39,594 bases of DNA. Origin: Microvirga subterranea. Lineage in GTDB: Bacteria > Pseudomonadota > Alphaproteobacteria > Rhizobiales > Beijerinckiaceae. The notes below the pieces were generated by a model that saw only the letters and a program-made list of their open reading frames with translations, ran no database searches and had not been told where the DNA came from. Positions within the stretch are counted from its first letter, which is position 1. Every line of letters begins with the position of its first letter. Where the stretch lies: positions 1 through 39,594 of the forward strand of contig NZ_QQBB01000016.1 of NCBI RefSeq assembly GCF_003350535.1, in the 5' to 3' direction. Of the stretch, positions 22,612 through 29,126 are shown piece after piece. The position numbers and the translations under genes are program-made.

Positions 22612-23076
22612 CTAGAAAAGCGAAGGATTGACGACGGTCGATGCCGGGCACCCGACCGGGAGGATCGCCATGGCGGCGATCTCCACAATGGCCTCCGGCT
22701 CGACCAGTCCTGAAACTTCCACCAGCACCATCGCCGGATAATGACTTCCCATGATCTCGCGATAGACGACCCCGAGTTCCGGGAGGCGGGCGCGGTAGTA
22801 ATCGATGTCGAGCACATACCATGTCATCTGGGCAATATTCTCGGGCACCCCGCCCGCTTCAGCGAGAACCGTGCGCACGTTCCGCAGCGCCTGCCGCACC
22901 TGGGGAACAAGCCCGACCGCGGTCACCCTCCCGGCATTATCGGTGGCGATCTGTCCGCCGATGAACACGAATGTGCCCGTGCCGGCGACCGCGTGCGAAC
23001 AGCCGCGCGGACTAGGCCACTTGAGAGGGTCGATCCTGCGGAGCGAAATTGCCAGAGGCGGCGGAAGGATGGTCAT
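22612..23076 (-). CDS. RidA/YjgF-family protein
   Basis: The 154-aa protein fits the trimeric RidA fold: YSHAV-like GCSHAVAGTGTFVFIGGQIATD, then QVRQALRNVRTVLAEAGGVPENIAQMTWYVLDID, and a late YPAMVLVEVSGLVEPEAIVEIAAMAI. Archetypal RidA deaminates reactive enamines/imines from PLP enzymes. The catalytic Arg of RidA, which sits in a segment like NPATRVCVEV, is replaced here (YPAMVLVEV). This is therefore one of the Rid subfamilies without known imine deaminase activity. AGGAGG lies six bases before ATG 23076. It lies downstream of speE and upstream of Rnk-like 3 on the same strand. Confidence 0.87.
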   Translation of the reverse strand: MTILPPPLAISLRRIDPLKWPSPRGCSHAVAGTGTFVFIGGQIATDNAGRVTAVGLVPQVRQALRNVRTVLAEAGGVPENIAQMTWYVLDIDYYRARLPELGVVYREIMGSHYPAMVLVEVSGLVEPEAIVEIAAMAILPVGCPASTVVNPSLF

Positions 23077-23187
23077 GAGGTCCTCCTGTCGGGCTCCGCA
23101 ACGCAGCAAGAGCGGAGCCGCAATGATCCGAAATGAAGTCCGAGCATGTTCCCGGGACGGCGGCGCCTGACCGGCCACCACCCGGGA

Positions 23188-24072
23188 TCAGGATCCCGTT
23201 TTCAGGAAGCCTGCGGACGATGGATGCTCCCTCAGGCAGGACGGCCCGAACGACGGCGCCAGGGTGAACGCCGCCCGGTGGACCTCGGGCGTGTAGTAGC
23301 GGGTCCGGCCCTGCAGCTCGCCGAAGCGTTCCCGCAGGACCTTGCAGGGCGGTCGCAGCGCATCGCGGGACTCGCCTGCAGCGACAAGCGCCAGCATGCC
23401 GCCGGCATAGGTTGGGACCGGCGCCAGGTATGGCCGGACGCCCGCAAAGGACGCCGCGAGGCGACCGCATACCATCTCGAGCTCTTTGGGCTGGAAGAAC
23501 GGAGCGCCGCTCTGGACCACGATCATCCCGCCGGGACGCAGCCGCCTTCGGCACGCCCCGTAGAAGGCCGGCGTGAAGAGCGGCTCCCCCGGTCCCATCG
23601 GATCCGTCGAGTCGATGACGATGACATCGAAGCTTTCCCGGGACTGCTCGATGTAGCGCGTGCCGTCCATGATCAGCACGTCCGCGCGCGGGTCGTCGAA
23701 GGCGCCGTCCGACACTTCAGGGATGTAAAGCCGCGATAGGTCGATGACCTCGCCATCGATCTCAACGAGAGTCGCGCGCTCGACCGGATGCTTCAGTACC
23801 TCCTTGAGCGTTCCACCGTCGCCACCGCCGACGATCAGCACGTCCCGCGCGCGCCCATGAGCCATCAGCGGCACGTGGGCGATCATCTCGTGATAGATGT
23901 GGTTGTCGCGCTCCGTCAGCTGTACGACTCCGTCAAGCACCAGCACCTTGCCGAAGACCGCGTTCTCGAAGATGAGCACGTCCTGGAACTCGGTCCGCCA
24001 GTGATAGATTACGGAATCCATGGAGAGCATCTGCGCATGATGCTCGTAGAGCCCTTCCTGAAACCACGTCAT
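23188..24072 (-). CDS. speE: Spermidine synthase (putrescine aminopropyltransferase)
   Basis: The 294-aa enzyme transfers the aminopropyl group of decarboxylated AdoMet to a diamine. Family landmarks in order: TWFQEGLYEHHAQ at the N-terminus, DGVVQLTERDNHIYHEMIAH (about 47-66), the nucleotide loop GGGDGG at 82-87, VEIDGEVI, and IDSTDPMGP with Asp154/Asp157 in the active site. A conserved LAPVPTYAGGMLALV comes later. I chose ATG 24072 because it overlaps the speD stop (ATGA) and the family sequence begins there. The C-terminal 30 residues are variable. The final codons fold with the stop into CGGGATC-CT-GATCCCG. Its donor is made by the speD product just upstream. Confidence 0.93.
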   Translation of the reverse strand: MTWFQEGLYEHHAQMLSMDSVIYHWRTEFQDVLIFENAVFGKVLVLDGVVQLTERDNHIYHEMIAHVPLMAHGRARDVLIVGGGDGGTLKEVLKHPVERATLVEIDGEVIDLSRLYIPEVSDGAFDDPRADVLIMDGTRYIEQSRESFDVIVIDSTDPMGPGEPLFTPAFYGACRRRLRPGGMIVVQSGAPFFQPKELEMVCGRLAASFAGVRPYLAPVPTYAGGMLALVAAGESRDALRPPCKVLRERFGELQGRTRYYTPEVHRAAFTLAPSFGPSCLREHPSSAGFLKTGS

Positions 24073-24587
24073 AGGATGACACCCCGTTTGTGCTCGGCGA
24101 GCGTCACCAGCCCCGGAAGGAACACGCCCTTGAGGACCTCGACGGCCCTGTGCGGTTGCGCGGCGCCACACATGAAGATGTCGACCGCCGCATAGGAAAC
24201 CTCAGGCCAAGTATGAATCGAGATGTGGCTCTCGGCCAAGACCGCCACACCGGAGATGCCACCGTTCGGGGAAAAATGGTGGAGGTCGATGTTCAGCAGC
24301 GTCGCGCCGGCCCGGGCGGCAGCGTCACGCAACGCTCGATCGACCACAGGCAGGTCGTCAAGGTTCGACGCATGCCAGAGATCAACGATGAGATGCGTTC
24401 CGGCAAACAGCATTCCATCGCGTTTGACAAAGTGGTCGAGGCGGCCGTCGCCGATGCATGGTTTGGCGGCAGGCGCAATGGACAGTCGCGTCGTCCGGTC
24501 AGCATGATGCGCTGGGTTCTCGAAGCCATGCGCCGGCGGGCGCGATCCGGCCTTTGTGATCGTGCTGAGACGGTTGGTTTCGGCCAT
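24069..24587 (-). CDS. speD: S-adenosylmethionine decarboxylase proenzyme
   Basis: The 172-aa proenzyme self-cleaves to give a pyruvoyl group and then supplies decarboxylated AdoMet to SpeE. The cleavage site is Glu119-Ser120 in VLAESHISIHTWPE; His125 and Cys140 (DIFMCG) are the processing and proton-donor residues. All three lie exactly 57 positions after Ser63, His68 and Cys83 of the Thermotoga enzyme, so this protein has an extra N-terminus of about 57 residues. That segment is polar, His/Arg-rich and of unknown role. The start at 24587 is supported by CGGAGAA six bases upstream. It is coupled to speE and lies after a strong terminator. Confidence 0.94.
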   Translation of the reverse strand: MAETNRLSTITKAGSRPPAHGFENPAHHADRTTRLSIAPAAKPCIGDGRLDHFVKRDGMLFAGTHLIVDLWHASNLDDLPVVDRALRDAAARAGATLLNIDLHHFSPNGGISGVAVLAESHISIHTWPEVSYAAVDIFMCGAAQPHRAVEVLKGVFLPGLVTLAEHKRGVIL

Positions 24588-24635
24588 TCATTTCTCCGTT
24601 GGCAGCAGTTCTGCCGATTGCAGCAAGAAGGGAGG

Positions 24636-24660
24636 CCACGCGGCCGCAAAGGCCGCGTGG
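24636..24660 (-). terminator. Terminator between Rnk-like 4 and speD
   Basis: CCACGCGGCC and GGCCGCGTGG form a perfect 10-bp stem with a 5-nt loop, about 35 nt after the Rnk-like 4 stop. On the leftward strand it is followed by CCTCCCTTCTTG, a mild pyrimidine run. It separates Rnk-like 4 from speDE, so speDE should have its own promoter in the 50 nt that remain. Confidence 0.7.
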
Positions 24661-24694
24661 CTTGACGGTCGTGTCTTTTCAGTTGCGGATGCGC

Positions 24695-25123
24695 TTACGC
24701 GGTCTGGCGCTCGGCGACCACAGGTTCGCGGACCTGCAGCACCGTCAGCCGCTTCGACTCACCGGTGCGCGTAACCCAATCGATCGACTTTCCGACGGTA
24801 AGTCCGATCAGGGCCGTTCCGATGGGCGTCAGCACCGAGATCCTCCCCTCCGAGATGTCGGCCTCTTGCGGATAGACGAGGGTCACCGTCTGCACCCGGC
24901 CCGTCATGTCGTCGCGGAAATCCACCGCACAGCCCATGCAAACAGTGTCGATAGGGTGCCGGCCCTTCGGAAGCACATGCGCGCGGTCGAGCTCCTCCGA
25001 AAGTTCGGCTGCGACCTCGGGGATCGTATTCGCGGCCGCGTTGGCGAGGACGGAGAGGCGCTCGTGGTCAGCGGCAGTCAGGATGATGCGGGGCTTGACG
25101 CCCCCGCTGGTTGCTTTGGTCAT
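24695..25123 (-). CDS. Rnk-like protein 4
   Basis: The 142-aa protein has KPRIILTAADHERLSVLAN, AAELSEELDRAHVLPKG, a segment CMGCAVDFRDDMTGRVQTV, and then VYPQEADISEGRISVLTPIGTALIGLTVGKSIDW (about 85-120). This is the best match of the five to the usual Rnk/GreA C-terminal consensus (VYP-x-EAD, ISVLTPIGTALIGL). The CxxC is not seen in the other copies. CAGGAGA precedes the ATG at 25123 with good spacing. It is followed by its own terminator. Confidence 0.9.
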   Translation of the reverse strand: MTKATSGGVKPRIILTAADHERLSVLANAAANTIPEVAAELSEELDRAHVLPKGRHPIDTVCMGCAVDFRDDMTGRVQTVTLVYPQEADISEGRISVLTPIGTALIGLTVGKSIDWVTRTGESKRLTVLQVREPVVAERQTA

Positions 25124-25159
25124 GAATGTCTCCTGTTCTGTTGGGCGCAATCGCGGAGC

Positions 25160-25513
25160 TCAGGCTGCCGACGGACCGGGATCACTGTCGTCATGCGGTG
25201 ACGTGTTCAGGACCTGCTCCGTCCTAAGGCGTCGCGGCACCAGCCGGACGACATTTCCATCCGGCTGCTCCACATCCTGCGTTGCCGCATTCGATGTCGA
25301 CTCGTGCGGGAGCCGGCACACGGCGCCGCCTCCGCTGGGCTCCGATTGCTTTTGAGCGAGTGCGGACCTGAGGATATGCGTCAGGAATTCGGTTGTCGGG
25401 CGTTCGAGTCCGGAGCGCATCCCGTCCATGGGCAGGCCATGCCGTTGGCCATAAGCTCGAACGCGCTCTCGCTCCGCCCTGCGGAACACAAGTTTGAAGA
25501 AGTGCTGAAGCAT
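25160..25513 (-). CDS. Hypothetical protein
   Basis: A 117-codon frame starting MLQHFFKLVFRRAERERVRAY. A basic, helical N-terminal third is followed by LERPTTEFLTHILRSALAQKQ and a polar, disordered-looking tail. No family recognised. It lies on the same strand as Rnk-like 4 and stops 36 nt before that gene. The ribosome site is poor, so it may not be translated. A 14-bp palindrome, CCCCGAGCTCGGGG, lies about 60 nt upstream of its start. Confidence 0.35.
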   Translation of the reverse strand: MLQHFFKLVFRRAERERVRAYGQRHGLPMDGMRSGLERPTTEFLTHILRSALAQKQSEPSGGGAVCRLPHESTSNAATQDVEQPDGNVVRLVPRRLRTEQVLNTSPHDDSDPGPSAA

Positions 25514-25677
25514 GCCGCCGCACCGGATGCGCCAGCATCCAGCCTCACAAGATGTACGAAGATATAGGGATCTTGCGCTCCCCCGAGCTCGGGGTGCAGA
25601 TGCACGTCAAGCTCGGGGCTACTGGCCCGCGATGAGGTTGCCTGCCCGATGCAGGCCGCGACGATATTGTGCGAAGC

Positions 25678-26244
25678 TCAACATGATGCCCTTAAGCTGG
25701 TATACCTTGACCCGTTTGTCAAACCACGCGGATATGGTGTGGCGGAATGTCCGCTTTCAGGGTCCTCACCGGGCTCGCGCCAGGCATCGCTCGTCAGCAC
25801 AATGTAGATTGCTTCCACATCCTTTGCTGACCTGAGACGTGCCGCAACCTCTCGGTCGCGCAAGCGCCGCGCCACGCATGCCAGGGCTCGCAGATGCGTG
25901 GGGCCGTCGTCACCGGGGCTCAGCAGCAGGAAGGCAAGATCGGCACGGGTTCCGTCGGCGGCGCCGAAGTCCTGCGCGGGCTCGAGGCGCGCGAAGGCGC
26001 CGATGGGTTGCGCGAGACCAGGAATCGCGGCGTGGGGAATGGCGACACCGCGGCCGAAGCCAAAGCAGGACGCCCTGCCGCGTTCCAGAACCGCGGCGCG
26101 CACTGCCTCGTGGCTTAGTGCTGCGCCGTGCGCCGCGGTGCCGGTGAGCTCGTCGATGACATGCCCGACGTCGCGCGCGCTCAGACGCGACCTCACCCGC
26201 GCAGGCGTGATCAGGATTGTCATCATGGTGGATGCCATCATCAA
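25678..26244 (-). CDS. EIIA-Ntr-like (PtsN-type PTS IIA domain) protein
   Basis: The 188-aa frame contains a PTS EIIA type-2 domain. LSARDVGHVIDELTG and LSHEAVRAAVLERGRASCFGFGRGVAIPHAAIPGL place the phosphorylatable His at 71. IGAFARLE and LAFLLLSPGDDGPTHLRALACVARRL follow. PtsN proteins regulate K+ transport, stress responses and (p)ppGpp metabolism in proteobacteria. The true start is unclear: ATGs exist at 26244, 26226 and 26223, none with a good ribosome site. After LTSDAW the protein has 34 extra polar residues not expected in the family, perhaps from a late frameshift. No PTS EI or HPr gene is nearby, so it would depend on a partner elsewhere. Confidence 0.78.
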   Translation of the reverse strand: MMMASTMMTILITPARVRSRLSARDVGHVIDELTGTAAHGAALSHEAVRAAVLERGRASCFGFGRGVAIPHAAIPGLAQPIGAFARLEPAQDFGAADGTRADLAFLLLSPGDDGPTHLRALACVARRLRDREVAARLRSAKDVEAIYIVLTSDAWREPGEDPESGHSATPYPRGLTNGSRYTSLRASC

Positions 26245-26763
26245 CGCCGGCCACGGCTATGCGGGCCGCCTCATGGTTTCGGAAAACAGGGGATGGACTG
26301 ATGACCCGGGCAGTGCGAACGCGCCGCCGCGGGCTCACAGGCGCGTTTGCAGAAGTCCTTTTCGAAACAGCATGCGGTGCAGGAGCAGGCGTGCATTCAT
26401 ATCACCATGGCAACGTTCAGCGCCAAGGTAAGTTCGAACCTGCCTGCGCGGCTATCCTTAAGAGCCTTTGCGGTCCGGCCTCTTCGCCCACGACGCCTCC
26501 TGCTTGAATTGCCGCGCATCCCATCTATGTTGAGGATGTCATGGTCAGGCTCGCCATACATTCCGTCGCCGTTTTCGCACCCCGCCGCGCCTCAGGCCGC
26601 TGAGCCCGGGTGCGGGAAGCAGGTTCTCGCCCCGGGTCGTCTGACCAACCAGCACTCACGTATCCGCCTGCCAACGGCTCTCCGGAGTCTGATCAGCGCT
26701 GACGACAAATTGCGATCAGGCCTAGGACGGCCTGGGTATCGACATCCTTGTTGGGAGTACGAG
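26245..26763. other. 519-nt region without a supported gene
   Basis: Open frames here lack domains and ribosome sites. Structure near the right end: a perfect 10-bp palindrome TCAGCGCTGA (26693-26702), and a hairpin CAGGCC/GGCCTG (26717-26734) ending 29 nt before the Rnk-like 5 start. Either could be regulatory for that gene. Promoters for the leftward EIIA gene and the rightward Rnk gene must both lie here. Confidence 0.45.
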
Positions 26764-27243
26764 TTGTCTACGTCCGTTGCCACTCCAATTGTTTCCTCGA
26801 TCGATCATGCCAGGCTCCGGCGGATCGCCTTAGCCGGCATGCAGATCCGCCGATCCCCACCTTCGGCGCACTTTCTCGCAGAGGAACTCGAACGGGCCCG
26901 TGTGGTCGGCCCGGCCTATCTACCTCCGAACGTGATTTCCATGCACTCGGTCTTCGATTTCCGTGACGGGGTCACGAAAGGAATCCGACGCGCGATGCTG
27001 GTCTATCCGGGAGAGGAGGATGAAGGGCTGGGTCGGATTTCGGTGCTCTCGCCGCTCGGTGCGGCGCTGATCGGACTCTCTGAGAGGCAATCATTCCAGT
27101 GGCGCAGTGCTACAGGTGTCTGGCGGACGCTGCACGTCGCGCGTGTCGTGCGCCAACCGGAACGCGCGAGCGAGTGCGATGAACACCGGGATGGCGCAAC
27201 CGGAAGCATCGGCAGGATGCGACCGAATGAAGATCGTACGTGA
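26764..27243 (+). CDS. Rnk-like protein 5, TTG start
   Basis: The 159-aa protein most probably starts at TTG 26764, six bases after GGGAG; no ATG with a ribosome site gives the full domain. The order is IVSSIDHARLRRIALAG, FLAEELERARVVGPAYLPPNVISM, and then RRAMLVYPGEEDEGLGRISVLSPLGAALIGLSERQSFQW (about 78-116), the GreA-C-like core. It pairs with copy 2 in sequence. The last 30 residues are polar and unique. A very strong hairpin ends the gene. Confidence 0.8.
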   Translation: MSTSVATPIVSSIDHARLRRIALAGMQIRRSPPSAHFLAEELERARVVGPAYLPPNVISMHSVFDFRDGVTKGIRRAMLVYPGEEDEGLGRISVLSPLGAALIGLSERQSFQWRSATGVWRTLHVARVVRQPERASECDEHRDGATGSIGRMRPNEDRT

Positions 27244-27249
27244 TCACAA

Positions 27250-27280
27250 TGCCGGGCCGGAGGCATGCTCCGGCCCGGCA
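27250..27280. terminator. Strong bidirectional terminator
   Basis: TGCCGGGCCGGAG and CTCCGGCCCGGCA form a perfect 13-bp stem with a 5-nt loop, followed on the + strand by AAAGTCTTT. It sits exactly between the stops of Rnk-like 5 (+) and the HPF-like gene (-). Confidence 0.8.
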
Positions 27281-27286
27281 AAGTCT

Positions 27287-27634
27287 TTAGGCTAAGGCCG
27301 GGGCCGCCATCTGACCCCGGTTCGCATCGACGATGCGGCGCTTCCTACGACGCAGCTGCTTCGCGATCTTTTCCAACGCCAGGTCGAACGACTTGTGACA
27401 GTCCGTGGCGGACGCCTCTGCGACGAACACCTTCAGGTTGCTGACCTGCGCGTTGATGGTGCAGCAGTACCAATGTCCGTCGCGCGTGAATCCGACGGTC
27501 GCGTGGTTCAGGTAACCGAAGTAGGTTTCGGCGGCATGCAGGAGTTCTTCCTGGATCTTGCGAGGCAGCACCTCGCCAAGATCGATGTTGGTGCTGTTGA
27601 TCTTGATCGACGAGCCAGAGTTGTTCAGCTTCAT
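27287..27634 (-). CDS. HPF/RaiA-like ribosome-associated factor (short form)
   Basis: The 115-aa protein matches the N-terminal S30AE domain of hibernation factors: IKINSTNIDLGEVLPRKIQEELLHAAETYF at the start, WYCCTINAQVSNLKVFVAEASATDCHKSFDLALEKIAKQLRRRKRR at the end. The basic RRRKRR stretch fits rRNA contact. It has no C-terminal dimerisation domain, so it is RaiA/short-HPF-like; the sequence is divergent enough that activity is inferred. AAGGAGG seven bases before the ATG is one of the strongest ribosome sites in the window. The start overlaps the stop of a zinc-ribbon gene (ATGA). Confidence 0.78.
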   Translation of the reverse strand: MKLNNSGSSIKINSTNIDLGEVLPRKIQEELLHAAETYFGYLNHATVGFTRDGHWYCCTINAQVSNLKVFVAEASATDCHKSFDLALEKIAKQLRRRKRRIVDANRGQMAAPALA

Positions 27635-27849
27635 GCGTATACCTCCTTCATGAAATTGCGCCCCGTGTGTTCTCCCGATGAGGCATGCGTCTCATCGGCC
27701 GCCGCGCGGACGCCTCGCTCGGATGCGTGTGAAATGTCGGATTTGGCCGGTTCGCTACTCACGTAAGAACACCAAGGGCACCGGGCCGCCGCCCTCGGCA
27801 ACGTGCGCTGGCAGATATTGCAGACGGCTCGATGTACGCGCCTCAGCAT
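27631..27849 (-). CDS. Small zinc-ribbon protein coupled to the HPF-like gene
   Basis: The 72-aa protein has two closely spaced knuckles, CNIC and CPWC (residues about 8-25), as in one zinc ribbon, then a polar, probably disordered tail. Three consecutive ATGs follow AGGAGG; the third (27849) has the right six-base spacing. A GC-rich hairpin ends two bases before the Shine-Dalgarno. The stop overlaps the start of the HPF-like gene, so both are made together. I recognise no named family; ribosome or RNA polymerase binding would suit the context. Confidence 0.6.
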   Translation of the reverse strand: MLRRVHRAVCNICQRTLPRAAARCPWCSYVSSEPAKSDISHASERGVRAAADETHASSGEHTGRNFMKEVYA

Positions 27850-27863
27850 CATCATCCTCCTGT

Positions 27864-27881
27864 CGCGAGCCTTTGCTCGCG
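27864..27881 (-). promoter_or_regulatory. Leader hairpin directly before the zinc-ribbon ribosome site
   Basis: CGCGAGC-AAAG-GCTCGCG is a perfect 7-bp stem ending two bases before the AGGAGG of the zinc-ribbon/HPF-like pair. It could be a 5' end stabiliser, an attenuator, or the terminator of an upstream transcript. Confidence 0.4.
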
Positions 27882-27969
27882 ATGTCTTTCATCGCTGTGT
27901 GCAGGATCCGCCAGGAGGCCATCACGGCCCCGCATTCGCTCATGCACATCGATTGTGTGAGATTTCCAC

Positions 27970-28158
27970 CTAGGCGTTCTTGCTAGAGTGGAATGTGTGT
28001 ATCGCGGCGACGTAGGCGGCGAGGATCAGCGTGACGGAGGCACAAAGCCCCGTGATGCTGATCGACGCTGCGTAGCCGAATGTCTTGCCCAGAATTTCCC
28101 AAAAGACGAGTTGCGCAACCGTCAGCGCGAAGACCATTGCAAGAATGACAACAGACAT
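27970..28158 (-). CDS. Small two-span membrane protein
   Basis: The 62-aa product has two hydrophobic helices (VVILAMVFALTVAQLVFWEIL and ISITGLCASVTLILAAYVAAI) joined by GKTFGYAAS, with a short basic tail. AAAGGTGAG precedes the ATG. It lies on the same strand as the zinc-ribbon/HPF-like pair, about 120 nt upstream of it. No family recognised. Confidence 0.6.
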   Translation of the reverse strand: MSVVILAMVFALTVAQLVFWEILGKTFGYAASISITGLCASVTLILAAYVAAIHTFHSSKNA

Positions 28159-28802
28159 GACTCACCTTTCGGCGACCTCGGCTAGGCCGCCATTCCTGAC
28201 GCTTCGATTGTGCTTGCAAGGAAACCCGAACGCGCCGGATCATCCGGCGCGGTGAGTGCCGGTTAGCTCATGACTGATCGGGTTTTTGCCGTGTGCCAAT
28301 CATCCCCGGACTCGGACGTCCGGGGCTCAGGATCCCGTCTTGAGACGGCCTGCGCGCAATGCGGAAAAGGTGCAGTTCGTTGGCATGACCCAACTAATGT
28401 CGGTTGGGCTAGCTTCAGTGTCAAGGTTGCCGGCCGCGACAGAAGGCAACGTTTGACAAAGCTCGCTGCTGGCCTAAGCTTGTTCCATCATGCTGACGCT
28501 TCCGATACATCATCGCGGCCTTTGCCGCGCCGGAACCCTGGTCACAGGACGCTAACCCCGCGGTCCGGCGCTTGAAGCGCTCGGGCCCCGGGGTGATGAA
28601 ACCTATCGGACAATCAACCAGACAGGGATCATGGCGCGTGGACATCCCATGCGATGCCTTGCTCACTATGCTTGCGCATCGTCCCGATCATGGACTGGTC
28701 TACGCCGCGTTCGATGCGCCTGTCGCAGCCCCGCAGGCAAAACCTGGTTGGGCCAGCATGTGATGCGGCTGAAGATCGGAACCGGCCCTGCAGCAATGTG
28801 CA
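28159..28802. other. 644-nt non-coding region rich in hairpins
   Basis: No gene is supported. Dyads line up: CGCGCCGGA/TCCGGCGCG (28231-28251), CCCCGGAC/GTCCGGGG (28304-28325), CCGTCT/AGACGG (28334-28347) and CCCAAC/GTTGGG (about 28388-28408). From 28323 a stretch of about 39 nt resembles the 3' end of speE at the same spacing without gaps (about 30 of 39 identical). On the leftward strand it even reads LKTGS-stop, as speE does. It may be a decayed copy of that gene end, or a structured RNA or repeat element. Confidence 0.4.
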
Positions 28803-28820
28803 ATGAGCAGAGAATCGAAG

Positions 28821-29018
28821 ATGAAATCCTTGAGCTACCGGGTCACGACGCACGAGGAACGGGCCAGACGGCGGGACGAGGTCAAGAAGCGGACCGAGCG
28901 CATCATGGCGCTGAAGGCCCAGGGCCTGAACTACGCGACCATCGGGATCCGCATGGGCCTGAGCCCCAGCACGGTGAGCCGGATCGCGAGGGAACATGCC
29001 CAGCAGGCGCACGAATAG
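28821..29018 (+). CDS. Small HTH protein
   Basis: A 65-aa basic protein (MKSLSYRVTTHEERARRRDE...). The C-terminal half is a clear helix-turn-helix: IMALKAQGLNYATIGIRMGLSPSTVSRIAREH, of the type found in resolvases, sigma region 4 and transposase heads. The N-terminal half is highly charged and helical. An in-frame ATG six codons upstream (28803) is an alternative start. No partner gene is adjacent; a DNA-binding role is likely, its target unknown. Confidence 0.65.
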   Translation: MKSLSYRVTTHEERARRRDEVKKRTERIMALKAQGLNYATIGIRMGLSPSTVSRIAREHAQQAHE

Positions 29019-29126
29019 GGCCTGCCAACATGTGACGGCTGGACCTCATCGGACTGCCATTCTGCGCCACCTGATCGTCACGGCAGTTTGCTCATTTTTC
29101 GTCCTGACGATCCTACCCGTTGCCAG

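Noticed and set aside
25707..25722. TTGAC-N6-GTCAA as a second FNR-type box
   Set aside because: The spacing is two bases too long for the FNR/FixK site and it lies inside the end of the EIIA-like gene.
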